The notes under the pieces were generated by a model. That model was not told the origin of the DNA and did no database searches. It worked only from the letters and a program-made list of their open reading frames with translations. From Morella rubra (lineage: Eukaryota; Streptophyta; Magnoliopsida; Fagales; Myricaceae), in NCBI GenBank assembly GCA_003952965.2, contig CM025852.1, forward strand, positions 23,274,308 to 23,338,307: a stretch of DNA of 64,000 nt. Direction: 5' to 3'. This document shows positions 1 to 29,646 of the stretch, piece by piece (within the stretch, counting starts at the first letter, position 1; each line of letters begins with the position of its first letter). A program made the translations under genes and the position numbers.

Positions 1-161
1 TATAGTTCTGCGTGGAATTTTCTTTGGAGTTGAAATTGTAATTGCCGGATCCGGATGGGTGTGGCACGTTGCCGTCCGAGATATTTGAAAGATTAGGAGA
101 GATATTGTTTTGAAACAGAATTCTGTTCACTCTTTATCTTCAAGCGTGCATTTGATTGCAG
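1..161 (+). other. 3' part of intron 1 of gene A
   Basis: This matches the end of intron 1 in the copies ending at 26373, 32287 and 63695 and finishes with the same acceptor, TTGATTGCAG. Exon 1, with the signal peptide, must lie left of the window. Confidence 0.8.
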
Positions 162-18900
<18,739 letters not shown>

Positions 18901-18924
18901 AAATTGGTGTATATTTTTGTTCGG

Positions 18925-19135
18925 TTCGGTTATGGTGCTAAGCCTTATTGTGCTAAGCAACGGATGATATTAAAAATCAGTTATCTGACGGTTGAGGGAG
19001 GGCCACATCATTTAATGAAGTTTAACATATGAAACCGACCCGTTTGACTGACCCAGACCCGTTTTCTTTGCCAAACCCATGAGACCATCGCATTCAACTG
19101 TCTCTTTCTCTAGTTTGACTCTTTCTTCTTCGTTT
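18925..19135 (+). repeat. Left terminal inverted repeat of the P450-carrying element
   Basis: Reads inward TTCGGTTATGGTGCTAAG. It matches the reverse complement of about 19580-19793 along its length, with scattered mismatches. Confidence 0.75.
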
Positions 19136-19144
19136 CTTCTTGCC

Positions 19145-19500
19145 ATTTTTGTATTTAGGTATAGAGTACCCACTGAGTTCCACATCTTCCATGACTATGT
19201 GTGGTATCAACGAGGTATTTGGAGGATGAATTCGTAGACACTCTAAAATTACCGCTTTCAAATAGTTTACCTTGTGCAAATCGTCCTCCTTAACCTCTTC
19301 CGCTCCATGTCCCACAACCCCACTGATTTCTGCAAAAAGCTTTTGGTCTGAATATGTGGGTTAACCTCTTCCGCTCCATGTCCCACAACCCCACTGATTT
19401 CTGCAAAAAGCTTGGCCTGAATATGTGGGTGCTTGACGCCATGACCCACTGCATTTCGGTAAAAAGCTTGGCCTGAATATGAATATTTGGACTGGCAAAT
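19145..19500 (-). pseudogene. Captured cytochrome P450 fragment (CYP89-like)
   Basis: On the minus strand the order is TEMQWVMAS (end of helix I), HIQAKLFAEISGVVGHGAEE, VKEDDLHKVNYLKAVILE, CLRIHPP (with E-x-x-R, the helix K motif) and PHIVMEDVELSGYSIPK. This order and wording fit class A plant P450s, closest by memory to CYP89. No N-terminal membrane anchor, oxygen-binding motif or haem-cysteine loop is present, so it cannot be an enzyme. An internal ~70-bp duplication also breaks the frame. It lies entirely between the inverted repeats. Confidence 0.72.
19290..19429 (-). repeat. ~70-bp tandem duplication within the P450 fragment
   Basis: Two units, 19290-19360 (71 bp) and 19361-19429 (69 bp), differ only at a few bases. 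A third, diverged partial unit reaches about 19486. Each covers the HIQ...GVVGHGAEEV segment, and the length difference shifts the frame. Confidence 0.8.
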
Positions 19501-19579
19501 ATGCAGGTGATTTGTGAAAGGCAACAAGGTACTTTCGCAGCTAACATGAAGGGAAGGGTTGGGCCACCAGCAAACAAGA

Positions 19580-19793
19580 GAACGGGAGAGAGATGAAGAA
19601 GACAATCGAACGAGAGACAGATGGTCGAATTGATCTCATGGGTCTGGGTCTGGAAAATGGATCTGGGTCTAAAAATGGGTCGGCTCCATGGGTTAAATTC
19701 ATTAAATGACGTGGCACCTTCCTCAACTGCTAGATCACATGTTTTGAATCTTGACTGTTGCTTAGCACAATAGTGCTTAGCACAGTAACCGAA
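19580..19793 (-). repeat. Right terminal inverted repeat of the P450-carrying element
   Basis: On the minus strand reads TTCGGTTACTGTGCTAAG, the partner of the left arm. Confidence 0.75.
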
Positions 19794-20189
19794 TTCCTAC
19801 GTAAGGGCTTATAGTAGACATGGGCTGAGATGCAATTATGGGCCACAAAGAATGAGCATTCTAGATCATGATGATCTTTTGGACTTAGTGTTTCAGAGGC
19901 CTATTCTACCATACAAATCCATTAGTGCAATTGTTTTTGTATTTGCATTTATTAGGATAATATCGTACTTTTAATATTACAATTTTAAGAAGCAGTTTAT
20001 ATAAGAAACTAGCTAGCGCAGGAGAAGGTAAGAAACGAGTTAAGAATTTGCTTGTATTTTTGTTTGGAGGATTGGTTAAGCCTTGAATGTCAGCTCTTAT
20101 GTTAATTTTTCAGTAAATGTATTTCAGTGAAGATTTTTAGTGAATGTCCTGTTTCATTGATATGGAGATTTGTTACAGTTCTGCTTTCG
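19794..20189. other. Intergenic sequence, nothing recognised
   Basis: No coding or repeat signal that I can support. It does not resemble the 3' flank of gene C, so the original gene A flank has been replaced or is highly diverged. Confidence 0.5.
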
Positions 20190-20310
20190 TTCACATATTC
20201 TACACAGGTGTAGTGATCTGAATTTTCTTCTGAAATTATTAAGAAGCCTCAATACTTTTCTCAACAGAAGTGGCAGGGAAAACTCTTTGGTACAAAACAA
20301 AAAACGATCC
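20190..20310 (+). pseudogene. Relic of receptor-kinase intron 1
   Basis: About 110 bp align with intron 1 of the B1 and C copies (around 25425-25515). The shared block is GTGTAGTGATCTGAA, then TTCTTCTGAAATTATTAAGAAGCC. No exon 1 precedes it. It marks the 5' end of a decayed receptor gene whose exons 3-6 survive at 22903-23731. Confidence 0.65.
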
Positions 20311-21400
20311 TGAAAAAAACAGAGAACAGAGAAAAGGAAAAAAAAGTCAGTTGGGTCCTTCTCAAACGAAACAAACCTTCAACCTCTAGTTTTGTCTCTT
20401 CTCAAAAACTTGCCTTCGGCCATATTTGTAAACGAGAATTTTAGTTGAGTAAAAGGCTGAGAGTTTTTTACCAAAGTTCTCGTTAGTAAATATGATTAAC
20501 TCAAAATTTTAATAAAAAAATAATAATTAAAAAATTTAAAACCATTTATTTTCTCAATCAAATTATCTCTCTCCCATTAAATCATTTATTTTAATTATAA
20601 TAAATATAAAAAATTCACTTAAATCATGTTTCTTTTTATCTTTTCACTATATTTATAAACTTCAAATTTTCACCTTCTCACTATTTTTTTTTAAAAATTA
20701 ATAAAATTCTAATCTATCTCAATTTTCATAACATTCCTAAAATTTTTTTAAAAAAATTGGTTTGCAAACATAGCTTAAAATCTAATCTTTCATCTCAATT
20801 TATATCTAAGATAACACAAAAATTAAAACAACTTTTACAAAAATCCATTAAAATTCAACTTACTTAAAATTTTCTTTCCAAACATACTTTTTTATTTTCA
20901 CATTAGAATAACTTAAATTTATCTTTCCAAACATCTTTTCTCACTATTCTCACAATCACCCAATAAAAACATATCTATCTATTTTTTCTTAATAATTACA
21001 CAAAAAAAAAAGTTTTTAAAAGTACAAATAAACATAGATATTTTTTCTATTCACATCCAAACACGGGGGTAACGAAAGAAAATCTAAAAAGAGCAGTCTT
21101 GTCTTGATCCTCTCCTGAGGTCTTGATTTATTTTTTTAGTTTTAGTTGCAACCTCTCCTCGATCCCCTCTCTTGATCTTTTAAATTGTCTTTTCCTTTGA
21201 GCTCGTACAACCTGCTACACTCGGTATTTCTTCTGAGGTATTTCTAAGTAGTTTAGATGGTAGTCTGGTTAAGTAATCTTCTTAGTTGATCTTATCACTA
21301 ATCTTATATTTAGAAATTCATGATGATTGATGGTTTTATTTGACTATATATTCAACCAAGCTTACTATATAGTCATTTGCAACTTGCATGCCAGGCCGAC
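20311..21400. other. AT-rich intergenic DNA
   Basis: Very AT-rich with no supported gene. 20455-21065 looks like MITE-type or degenerate transposon DNA, but I could not define ends or a target duplication. Confidence 0.4.
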
Positions 21401-21819
21401 TGTTAATTTGTGGACTTTAGAAAAATCAGTAACCAAAAATTGTGAAACATTCCACGTATATAATCACAGCTAAACCTTGTACGATTTTTTATTAAGAATT
21501 TTAAGAATTCTTTAAGCCTTGTTTGGAAGGGTAAAAATATTTGTTTGTTGAATTTATTTATTTTTATTTGGAGTTGTATATTCAATTGGTACTTGTGCTC
21601 TGAAAGTTTAGAACAATTTGAGTCTTTGTCCTCGTATAGATATAGTTTGTATGAAATGTTGTTGGAGATTGTGTAAAAAGTATTGTTGTTTGTATATGAA
21701 TTTTTGAGATTTTGGATGTTAATTTTGTAAATTTTTCTGAATCCTATTGTATTCTAAAATATTTTTGCAAATAACATGGTAAAATAACAATCTTCCCTTA
21801 CCTAGGCATCCTCCCGTGT

Positions 21820-22145
21820 AAAAGTATTTTGGGATATAATGTATTTAATAAAATTCATAAAATTAACATTCAAAATTCAAAAAATCTTACACAGATATCA
21901 ATACTTTTTACTTAAACTCCAATAATTTTCCACACAAACTTCAACACCTTATGGAAAAAAAAAAATTCTAATAAATCTTCTCTCTCCATATTTTTTCACC
22001 AAATTCTAATTCTTTTTTATTAAAAAATTACATTAAATAATCTCTCTCTATATCTTTTTACAAACTCCAATAAAAATTAAATATATTTAAAACTTTTCAA
22101 ACTTATAAAACTACAATTCTATAAAAACCCTAAACATCTTAGACT
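21820..22145. repeat. AT-rich dispersed repeat (MITE-like family), copy 1
   Basis: Shares an ordered series of short phrases (AAAAGTATT, TCTCTCTCCATA, CAAACTCCAATAAAAATTAAA, AATTCTATAAAAA) with 27735-28060, 46455-46850 and 62190-62575, and in reverse with 60213-60575. No clear target duplication. Confidence 0.5.
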
Positions 22146-22159
22146 TCTTTATCAAACTA

Positions 22160-23731
22160 ACATCCACGCTACACTCTTGTATGGCATGGCTAGCAAAAAG
22201 GGAAAGAAATAGAGTTGGTCATGTTCATGGTTCACATTGCAGTCTAAAAATGTGACTACTTCAACTACTTATACCTCAGCACGAGGACTGGAATGGCAGA
22301 GGAACGGCAGATTAAAAAAAGAGATAGGTTCATAATTTTGGGGTATTTTGCGCGCGGCTTAAACGTTCTATGGGGTCACAGAAGGTTAATTGTTTTGATC
22401 TGCTCCTATGCATATATTCTCCCGTAATCTCATTTAAACAGTGGGAATTCTATCGTGTACGATGAAGTTTGAATTTTATGCCGTTGGAGTATACAAGCAG
22501 AAGCTGAGAGGCCATTTAGCATACAACACAAATAAAATCCTAGCAAGAATTCTGTCTGGCATCACCCTTGTGTGTAAACATTACGGAGAAACTTGGGTGA
22601 TGTTAGTTACTGATCTTTGAGCAGCCATTTATTACCACCTTAAATTATGACATAAAATTTTATCCTTCCACCAAACTGATATTGTTTATGAGCAATTTCA
22701 GTACAGATCTGAACCACAATCCTTACGACAATCCACCTGTTGGCTCCAAATATCCTCCCAGTAGTTCAAATTGAATCATTTTAAATTGACAAAAATAGGG
22801 GTAACGGATGAAACAAGCCTTCAGTTCAAAATATCGCGAACATCTTTAATATGTGAGTCTTCTTTTTCACGATTGCTTGTTTATTGTGAATTTTCGTTGC
22901 AGGAGGGTTTACGCACTGGATGTTGTCGTTGTAATCCCAGAAGACCTATGGACTTCAACTTTCCTCACCAATCTGTATGGTTTATTCTCTGCAAGTTTGT
23001 TTACTTCTGTTTGGGATGAATAATGGTTACCTTCTTTCTCATGCAAGCTAGGATAGACTTAAAATAGAGGTGAAAGATATCGACTAACAGAAATTAATTC
23101 TAGATGTGGTGTTCTTTTCTACAATGGTCCATTTGCACTATATACTGTTTAAATAAGCTAAATTCTTCCGTTGCTCATAGGAATTTGGCCCAAAATTGCT
23201 TGACTGGTAACTGTCTGCATCAATCGGCAATCTAACTCGCATGCAATACCTGTGAGTGCTCCGTAAATTTTGATTTGAAGCCTCTAGGACATAGTATATC
23301 TCATAAACTTTCCGTTCTTTTGAACTTTAATAAACAGGAACTTTGGCATTAACTCACTATCAGGGGAGCTTCCAAAGGAACTTGGAAATCTTACCGATTT
23401 AAGATCATTGTAGTAATTTTCATTGTGACTTTGTTGGCCATCTCTGTCATCTTGTTGTTTCTGATTTGTTTACAGACAGTGAAGGTCTTCCTGAAATCCA
23501 GCCTCTTCTTCTCGCTGCCTCCTTCTTTTGATGGAAATAGGTTTAACATTGTCCCCAGAAAAATAGCAATTTAGTGCTGACCCAGATGCAAGTGCATATC
23601 CATTCTGTTGCTTTCTCAATCTCATATACCTGATCTTAACCTAGAGAATCAAATGCTTGCCTTATTTTGATCATTTAACTTGTTGAATTTGCAGCGGTTT
23701 TGGGTCTAACAACTTCTCTGGTTCTCTGCCA
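22160..23731 (+). pseudogene. Decayed LRR-RLK fragment: intron 2 remnant and exons 3-6
   Basis: Homology to gene A intron 2 begins near 22165. Exon 3 (22903-22974) is open. Exon 4 (23181-23251) is 71 nt instead of 72: a C is missing in GGTAACTGTCTG, which shifts the frame. Exon 5 (23338-23409) is open with a weak donor (GTAGTA). Exon 6 starts at 23695 and is cut after CTCTGCCA at about 23731, where unrelated spacer sequence begins. No malectin, transmembrane or kinase exons follow. It cannot encode a receptor on its own. Confidence 0.85.
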
Positions 23732-24370
23732 GCCATTCATTGCGAAACCAGAAAAATTCCCGCAGACATTTAAGGTTGATTTTGACGTCCGAACCGCCAT
23801 CGAAGAGGTATTCGGTAGATGTACTGACCAAGCAATAAGCTTCAACTTGTCAATGTGCGTTAACGTTAAAGTTCTAGCCTTACGGTCAGTTTTGGGCCGT
23901 AGATTTAGGGAACCGCAAACCGTCCATCGGACCATCATTGTTTCTTTATTCGAAAGAAATATATATTATATTATTTAATTACTACAAAATTTAAAAATTT
24001 AAACCTCAAACTACCATATACAGTACAATTCAAAGTTCGTTTTATCTAAAAGTTACATTGCCTGCGAAATATAGAATATTTGGTCATCTCAAATATTTGA
24101 TTTAATAAAATAATTTTAAAATAATCATTCTCTTCATAAAATAATTTTTTTAAAAAAATTAAAATAAATATAAAAAATTCATTCAAATTATTACCCTTTT
24201 CATTTTTTTTACTAATTTGCATACACTAAAAATTTTGACAGTCTAACCCCATCCTAATATTTGATAATTTTGATAAGAGATAGGAACAAAGCTTCTATCA
24301 AGTACGATCAAACACAATTAATTGAATATATTAATTAATCTTTAATTACTGTTTTGTTCAATTCATTCTT
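23732..24370 (+). repeat. Cluster spacer repeat (copy upstream of B1)
   Basis: Begins GCCATTCATTGCGAAACC, then ACATTTAAGGTTGATTTTGA, and ends in an AT-rich block with TATTAATTAATCTTTAATTA. Related copies are at 29647-30285, 46020-46990 and 59430-60080, in order ahead of receptor genes. I do not recognise it as a known element; it seems to be ancestral flanking DNA carried along by the tandem duplications. Confidence 0.75.
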
Positions 24371-25211
24371 TTTTTTATAATTTTTTTTTATTGTATTGTT
24401 TAAATTATATTTTTTAACATTTTTTTTAAAATGTAAACCTATAATAAATTTTATTACTTTCGAGTAGTTGCAACTTGCAACTCGCTTTGTCGTCTGTCTC
24501 GAATCCAAGGAACTTCCAGAGGAGGCAAGGAGCGTGGTGGCCCCCACACCCCAAAATATCAAATGAAAATCTTCGTTTGCGTGTATTACTCATCCAACGG
24601 TTGGGGTATGAAAATTTTTAAAAAAATAAATACATTCAAAAATTTTTAACTTTTACACGTATATACTTCACCTTTCACAAATACTAATAAATCTCAATAA
24701 AATAAAAATCTCAAAATTTTAAAAATATTCTCTCTGACAAACAAATACCCCAACAAATAATTAAAAATTTCAACGCGTTGGACCTCGTGCATTTGATCCG
24801 TAAGGCGTAATCAGAGACGTGGTAGAGTCCCTTCCTCTAGTGTCATAACCCGATATATAATCGGTCATTGTTGTTGAGTTTACGACCGGCATCATAGTTA
24901 GGTGCGCGGACCTGAAATCCGATACCGACAGCTAGCAAATTGCCATCCATGGCAGCTTCCAACCGAAGCTTCCATGTGCAGGCTATAATAATACGAATTA
25001 AAAAGAGTGGGAGATGTCAATATTTAGCAGCAGGATAAGTATGCAGGAGTTGTGTATTTAGCAAACACTTATCGTCAGATTTCGTGGTGATCAGAGTGGT
25101 GAAGGGGGAATCCAGTATTTTCTTGATCTACTAATGCGCTCTTTCTTTGGCTCTGCGACTCATCCCTCTTCTAAGTCAAAATCGCACAGAGAAGGATTGA
25201 AGGTTACAGCC
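24371..25211 (+). promoter_or_regulatory. Upstream region of truncated gene B1
   Basis: Conserved with the upstream regions of C and E. The best-preserved block is ~24780-25130, including CCTCGTGCATTTGATCCGTAAG, ATCGGTCATTGTTGTT, CGACCGGCATCA, GCTATAATAATA (a possible TATA region, ~24980), and TAGCAGCAGGATAAGTATG. The transcription start cannot be fixed from sequence alone. Confidence 0.5.
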
Positions 25212-26566
25212 ATGGCGGAATTACCGGCGGTTTTCATCTTTGCCTTTTGTGCTGCTTGCTTCTTTGGCATGATCGAGCTGGCTCAAGCTCAAAATGTCAC
25301 TGATCCTGCTGAAGGTGTCCCTCTCTCTCTCTCTCACGCATGCCAGCATAGATTTTTGCGTTTCAGTTTTTGTTAGCAGTTACTGAGTAGTCTGTTTTCT
25401 TTTGCATATTCATTCCACACGCGTGTAGTGATCTGAAAACTGTTTCTTCTGAAATTATTAAGAAGCCCCAATAGTCTTGTTGACAGAAGAGGTCGAGAAA
25501 TCTCTTAGGTTCAAACTTCAAACCCAAAGGATGATGCTGAAAAAATGAAACTGCACCTGAACTTCTGATTTTCTAAGTTATGTCCAAATTTACCGCGCAG
25601 CATCTTAATTTAAAATTTTAAAACCTTTCGACAGTGATATAATCTAATTTCTAACATTTAAAAAAAAAAAAAAATCTCTGTCTCTCTGTTTTCGTGAGGA
25701 GCACTACTACTATGGGAGAAAGCCATTGTACTTTTGGTGTGCTCACAAAGAAGCTCACCCCCTCTAATAAAAAGAAGAAGAAGAAGAAGAAGAGAATTTT
25801 AGTCATCCCAAAATTTAAAAATCAATTTCTTGAGCTCCTTTTTTTTTTGTTAATAATTTTCAGGATTCTTCAACTTTTAAATGTGAAAAAATTATAAATA
25901 ATTTTTAAGTCATAATTTTCAAAACTGATAATAAAGACTTTCATCAGTCCACATAAAGGGGGCGTTTGTTGACCGAAATTTTGGAGAATATTCTTAAAAT
26001 TTTGGAAATCTTTTGAATGTTGAAGTTTATAAAAAATGTGAAGTGTATATGTAAAAATGTAAAATTTATTGAAGTTTGTAAATGTGTTTTGTGATGAAAA
26101 TTTTAAACTCTTAAAAAATTAGAAAAACAAACGCTCCATTTATTTGTTTTAGAGTTGCATTGGGGGCGTCTGAAAGTCATGCAGGGGACAAAAAATTGTC
26201 TTCGTCGACGTGAATAGTTGTATGTGGAATTTTCGTTGGAGTTGAAAGTGCAATGGCCGGATCCGGACGGGTGTGGCTGTCCGAGAGATTTGAAAGATTA
26301 GGAGAGATATTATTTGTTTTGAAAAATAATTCTGATCACTCTTATATATCTTCGAGCGTGCATTTGATTGCAGCAAGAGTTTTGAATTCAATGTTCCAAC
26401 GATGGGGACTCGAGGCGCCGTCGGGTGAATGGAATATAAGCGGGGAATTGTGCAGTGGAAAGGCCCTCGACTCGAACACCATCGAGAACTTGGGCAACCC
26501 CTTTATAAAGTGCGATTGTTCTCAGTCTTCTGACAACAGTCAATCTACTTGTCACATTACCGAACT
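25212..26566 (+). pseudogene. Truncated receptor gene B1: exons 1 and 2 only
   Basis: Exon 1 (25212-25314) encodes MAELPAVFIFAFCAACFFG and on to AQAQNVTDPAE, a clear signal peptide with hydrophobic core and an Ala-x-Ala type end. Exon 2 (26374-26566) is the LRR N-cap with WNISGELCSGKALD. Both are identical to gene C. Intron 2 is cut at the duplication junction (27318), so the next exons downstream are those of the decayed fragment at 28818-29646. If spliced to them, the product would be a short secreted protein ending soon after the exon 4 frameshift. An in-frame ATG at 25134 would add 26 residues; gene E argues against it. Confidence 0.78.
25958..26137. mobile_element. Small MITE in intron 1 of B1
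   Basis: ~180 bp, AT-rich inside, with inverted ends GGGGGCGTTTGTT and AACAAACGCTCC. Gene E intron 1 has an apparent empty site (CAGTCCACATTTTATTTG, ~63463). The target duplication is unclear. Confidence 0.65.
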
Positions 26567-27734
26567 GTACGCGTATTTTTCTCTCTTGTTGGTGTTTTTT
26601 TTTTTCTTTCTTAAATACCATCCATTTTTTCTTATAGATTCCCGAAAAACCAAAAGAACTCTCAAGTGTTTAGTATTGCTGTGACAATTGTTTCTTGATA
26701 TGTTAGGAAAAGTCATAGTTCACCCACTGATTATAGTGAAATATTAATTTCGACTCTTTAATTATTAAAATAGTAATTTATGTTTAACTTTTGAAATTAT
26801 TTATGTACACTCACGTCCAACTCAAGAGTTAAATAAGAAAAATATCCTTTTAAGATAAAAATTACTACAAAAATTAAAATATTAAAAAATATAAAATAAA
26901 ATAAAATATTTTAAAATTTTAGTAATTATTTATTTTTTATTTATTTCTTCAATTTTTTTAATTTTTTTTAAAAAATTAGATGGCATTTCGGTCATTTTGA
27001 AAAATTTGTCTTAGATGAGCGTACATTGAAGATTTTTAAAAAATAAAGACATAAATCACAGTTTTAATAATTGAGGGATCAGATTGATGTTGTCCTATAA
27101 TTATAGGGTGAATTATGATTTTTGCCCAAATATGTATGTGACACATTTATTGTTTGACCCACTTAATTGGGCCCATCAATTTCAATGGAAGAATCGAAAG
27201 AGTTGGACGAGAGAAAAACAAAGTAATGGCATTTCATCAGTACGAAGAAAAATCAATTTAAAAAATTTCATCTTAGTCGTTTCGGTTACCTCTCTGAATT
27301 ATGAGCTTCTCGTTGCATTGTTAATTTGTGGACTTTAGAAAAATCAGTAACCAAAAATTGTGAAACATTCCACGTATATAATCACAGCTAAACCTTGTAC
27401 GATTTTTTATTAAGAATTTTAAGAATTCTTTAAGCCTTGTTTGGAAGGGTAAAAATATTTGTTTGTTGAATTTATTTATTTTTATTTGGAGTTGTATATT
27501 CAATTGGTACTTGTGCTCTGAAAGTTTAGAACAATTTGAGTCTTTGTCCTCGTATAGATATAGTTTGTATGAAATGTTGTTGGAGATTGTGTAAAAGTAT
27601 TGTTTTTGTATATGAATTTTTGAGATTTTGGATGTTAATTTTGTAAATTTTTCTGAATCCTATTGTATTCTAAAATATTTTTGCAAATAACATGGTAAAA
27701 TAACAATCTTCCCTTACCTAGGCATCCTCCCGTG

Positions 27735-28060
27735 TAAAAGTATTTTGGGATATAATGTATTTAATAAAATTCATAAAATTAACATTCAAAATTCAAAAAA
27801 TCTTACACAGATATCAATACTTTTTACTTAAACTCCAATAATTTTCCACACAAACTTCAACACCTTATGGAAAAAAAAAAATTCTAATAAATCTTCTCTC
27901 TCCATATTTTTTCACCAAATTCTAATTTTTTTTATTAAAAAATTACATTAAATAATCTCTCTCTATATCTTTTTACAAACTCCAATAAAAATTAAATATA
28001 TTTAAAACTTTTCAAACTTATAAAACTACAATTCTATAAAAACCCTAAACATCTTAGACT
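27735..28060. repeat. AT-rich dispersed repeat, copy 2
   Basis: Duplicate of 21820-22145 within the second 5.9-kb unit. Confidence 0.5.
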
Positions 28061-28074
28061 TCTTTATCAAACTA

Positions 28075-29646
28075 ACATCCACGCTACACTCTTGTATGGC
28101 ATGGCTAGCAAAAAGGGAAAGAAATAGAGTTGGTCATGTTCATGGTTCACATTGCAGTCTAAAAATGTGACTACTTCAACTACTTATACCTCAGCACGAG
28201 GACTGGAATGGCAGAGGAACGGCAGATTAAAAAAAGAGATAGGTTCATAATTTTGGGGTATTTTGCGCGCGGCTTAAACGTTCTATGGGGTCACAGAAGG
28301 TTAATTGTTTTGATCTGCTCCTATGCATATATTCTCCCGTAATCTCATTTAAACAGTGGGAATTCTATCGTGTACGATGAAGTTTGAATTTTATGCCGTT
28401 GGAGTATACAAGCAGAAGCTGAGAGGCCATTTAGCATACAACACAAATAAAATCCTAGCAAGAATTCTGTCTGGCATCACCCTTGTGTGTAAACATTACG
28501 GAGAAACTTGGGTGATGTTAGTTACTGATCTTTGAGCAGCCATTTATTACCACCTTAAATTATGACATAAAATTTTATCCTTCCACCAAACTGATATTGT
28601 TTATGAGCAATTTCAGTACAGATCTGAACCACAATCCTTACGACAATCCACCTGTTGGCTCCAAATATCCTCCCAGTAGTTCAAATTGAATCATTTTAAA
28701 TTGACAAAAATAGGGGTAACGGATGAAACAAGCCTTCAGTTCAAAATATCGCGAACATCTTTAATATGTGAGTCTTCTTTTTCACGATTGCTTGTTTATT
28801 GTGAATTTTCGTTGCAGGAGGGTTTACGCACTGGATGTTGTCGTTGTAATCCCAGAAGACCTATGGACTTCAACTTTCCTCACCAATCTGTATGGTTTAT
28901 TCTCTGCAAGTTTGTTTACTTCTGTTTGGGATGAATAATGGTTACCTTCTTTCTCATGCAAGCTAGGATAGACTTAAAATAGAGGTGAAAGATATCGACT
29001 AACAGAAATTAATTCTAGATGTGGTGTTCTTTTCTACAATGGTCCATTTGCACTATATACTGTTTAAATAAGCTAAATTCTTCCGTTGCTCATAGGAATT
29101 TGGCCCAAAATTGCTTGACTGGTAACTGTCTGCATCAATCGGCAATCTAACTCGCATGCAATACCTGTGAGTGCTCCGTAAATTTTGATTTGAAGCCTCT
29201 AGGACATAGTATATCTCATAAACTTTCCGTTCTTTTGAACTTTAATAAACAGGAACTTTGGCATTAACTCACTATCAGGGGAGCTTCCAAAGGAACTTGG
29301 AAATCTTACCGATTTAAGATCATTGTAGTAATTTTCATTGTGACTTTGTTGGCCATCTCTGTCATCTTGTTGTTTCTGATTTGTTTACAGACAGTGAAGG
29401 TCTTCCTGAAATCCAGCCTCTTCTTCTCGCTGCCTCCTTCTTTTGATGGAAATAGGTTTAACATTGTCCCCAGAAAAATAGCAATTTAGTGCTGACCCAG
29501 ATGCAAGTGCATATCCATTCTGTTGCTTTCTCAATCTCATATACCTGATCTTAACCTAGAGAATCAAATGCTTGCCTTATTTTGATCATTTAACTTGTTG
29601 AATTTGCAGCGGTTTTGGGTCTAACAACTTCTCTGGTTCTCTGCCA
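28075..29646 (+). pseudogene. Second copy of the decayed LRR-RLK fragment
   Basis: Duplicate of 22160-23731 with the same exon 4 frameshift and exon 6 truncation. Exons are 28818-28889, 29096-29166, 29253-29324 and 29610 to ~29646. The exon 1-2 pair at 25212-26566 lies directly upstream and could splice into it. Confidence 0.85.

Larger units (their letters stand above)
18925..19793. mobile_element. Mutator-like (Pack-MULE-type) element carrying a P450 fragment
   Basis: The outer ~210 bp on each side (18925 to ~19135 and ~19580 to 19793) form a long imperfect inverted repeat beginning TTCGGTTA. Both arms share the TGCTAAGC motif pair, a TTTAATGAA block, and a CCGACCC/GACCCAGA segment in the same order. 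The interior is a piece of a host-type cytochrome P450 on the minus strand. Long inverted ends plus a captured gene fragment fit a Pack-MULE. I see no convincing 9-bp target duplication and no transposase. It begins 25 bp after gene A's stop, in its likely 3' UTR. Confidence 0.7.
21401..27318 (+). repeat. 5.9-kb tandem duplication, unit 1
   Basis: Starts at TGTTAATTTGTGGACTTTAG, the same sequence that starts unit 2 at 27319 (offset 5,918). The two units match almost base for base to ~26700; the differences I noted are mainly one- to few-base indels in A/T runs. The unit holds a decayed LRR fragment, the spacer/promoter, and exons 1-2 of a receptor gene, then stops inside intron 2. About 80 bp before the junction (27240-27318) do not match gene C's intron and look like filler. 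Confidence 0.9.

Noticed and set aside
19094-19605. A functional cytochrome P450 gene on the minus strand
   Set aside because: Only the helix I to post-helix K part is present, with a frame-breaking duplication and inverted repeats on both sides; the haem-binding region is missing.
23675-23978. Overlapping ORFs in the spacer (87 and 92 aa) as genes
   Set aside because: They are repeated only because the spacer is; the more diverged copies at 46020 and 59430 do not keep the frame.
25134-25211. Starting B1 and C at the upstream ATG (25134, 31050)
   Set aside because: The 26 added residues are polar and precede the signal peptide; the aligned ATG in gene E runs into a stop.
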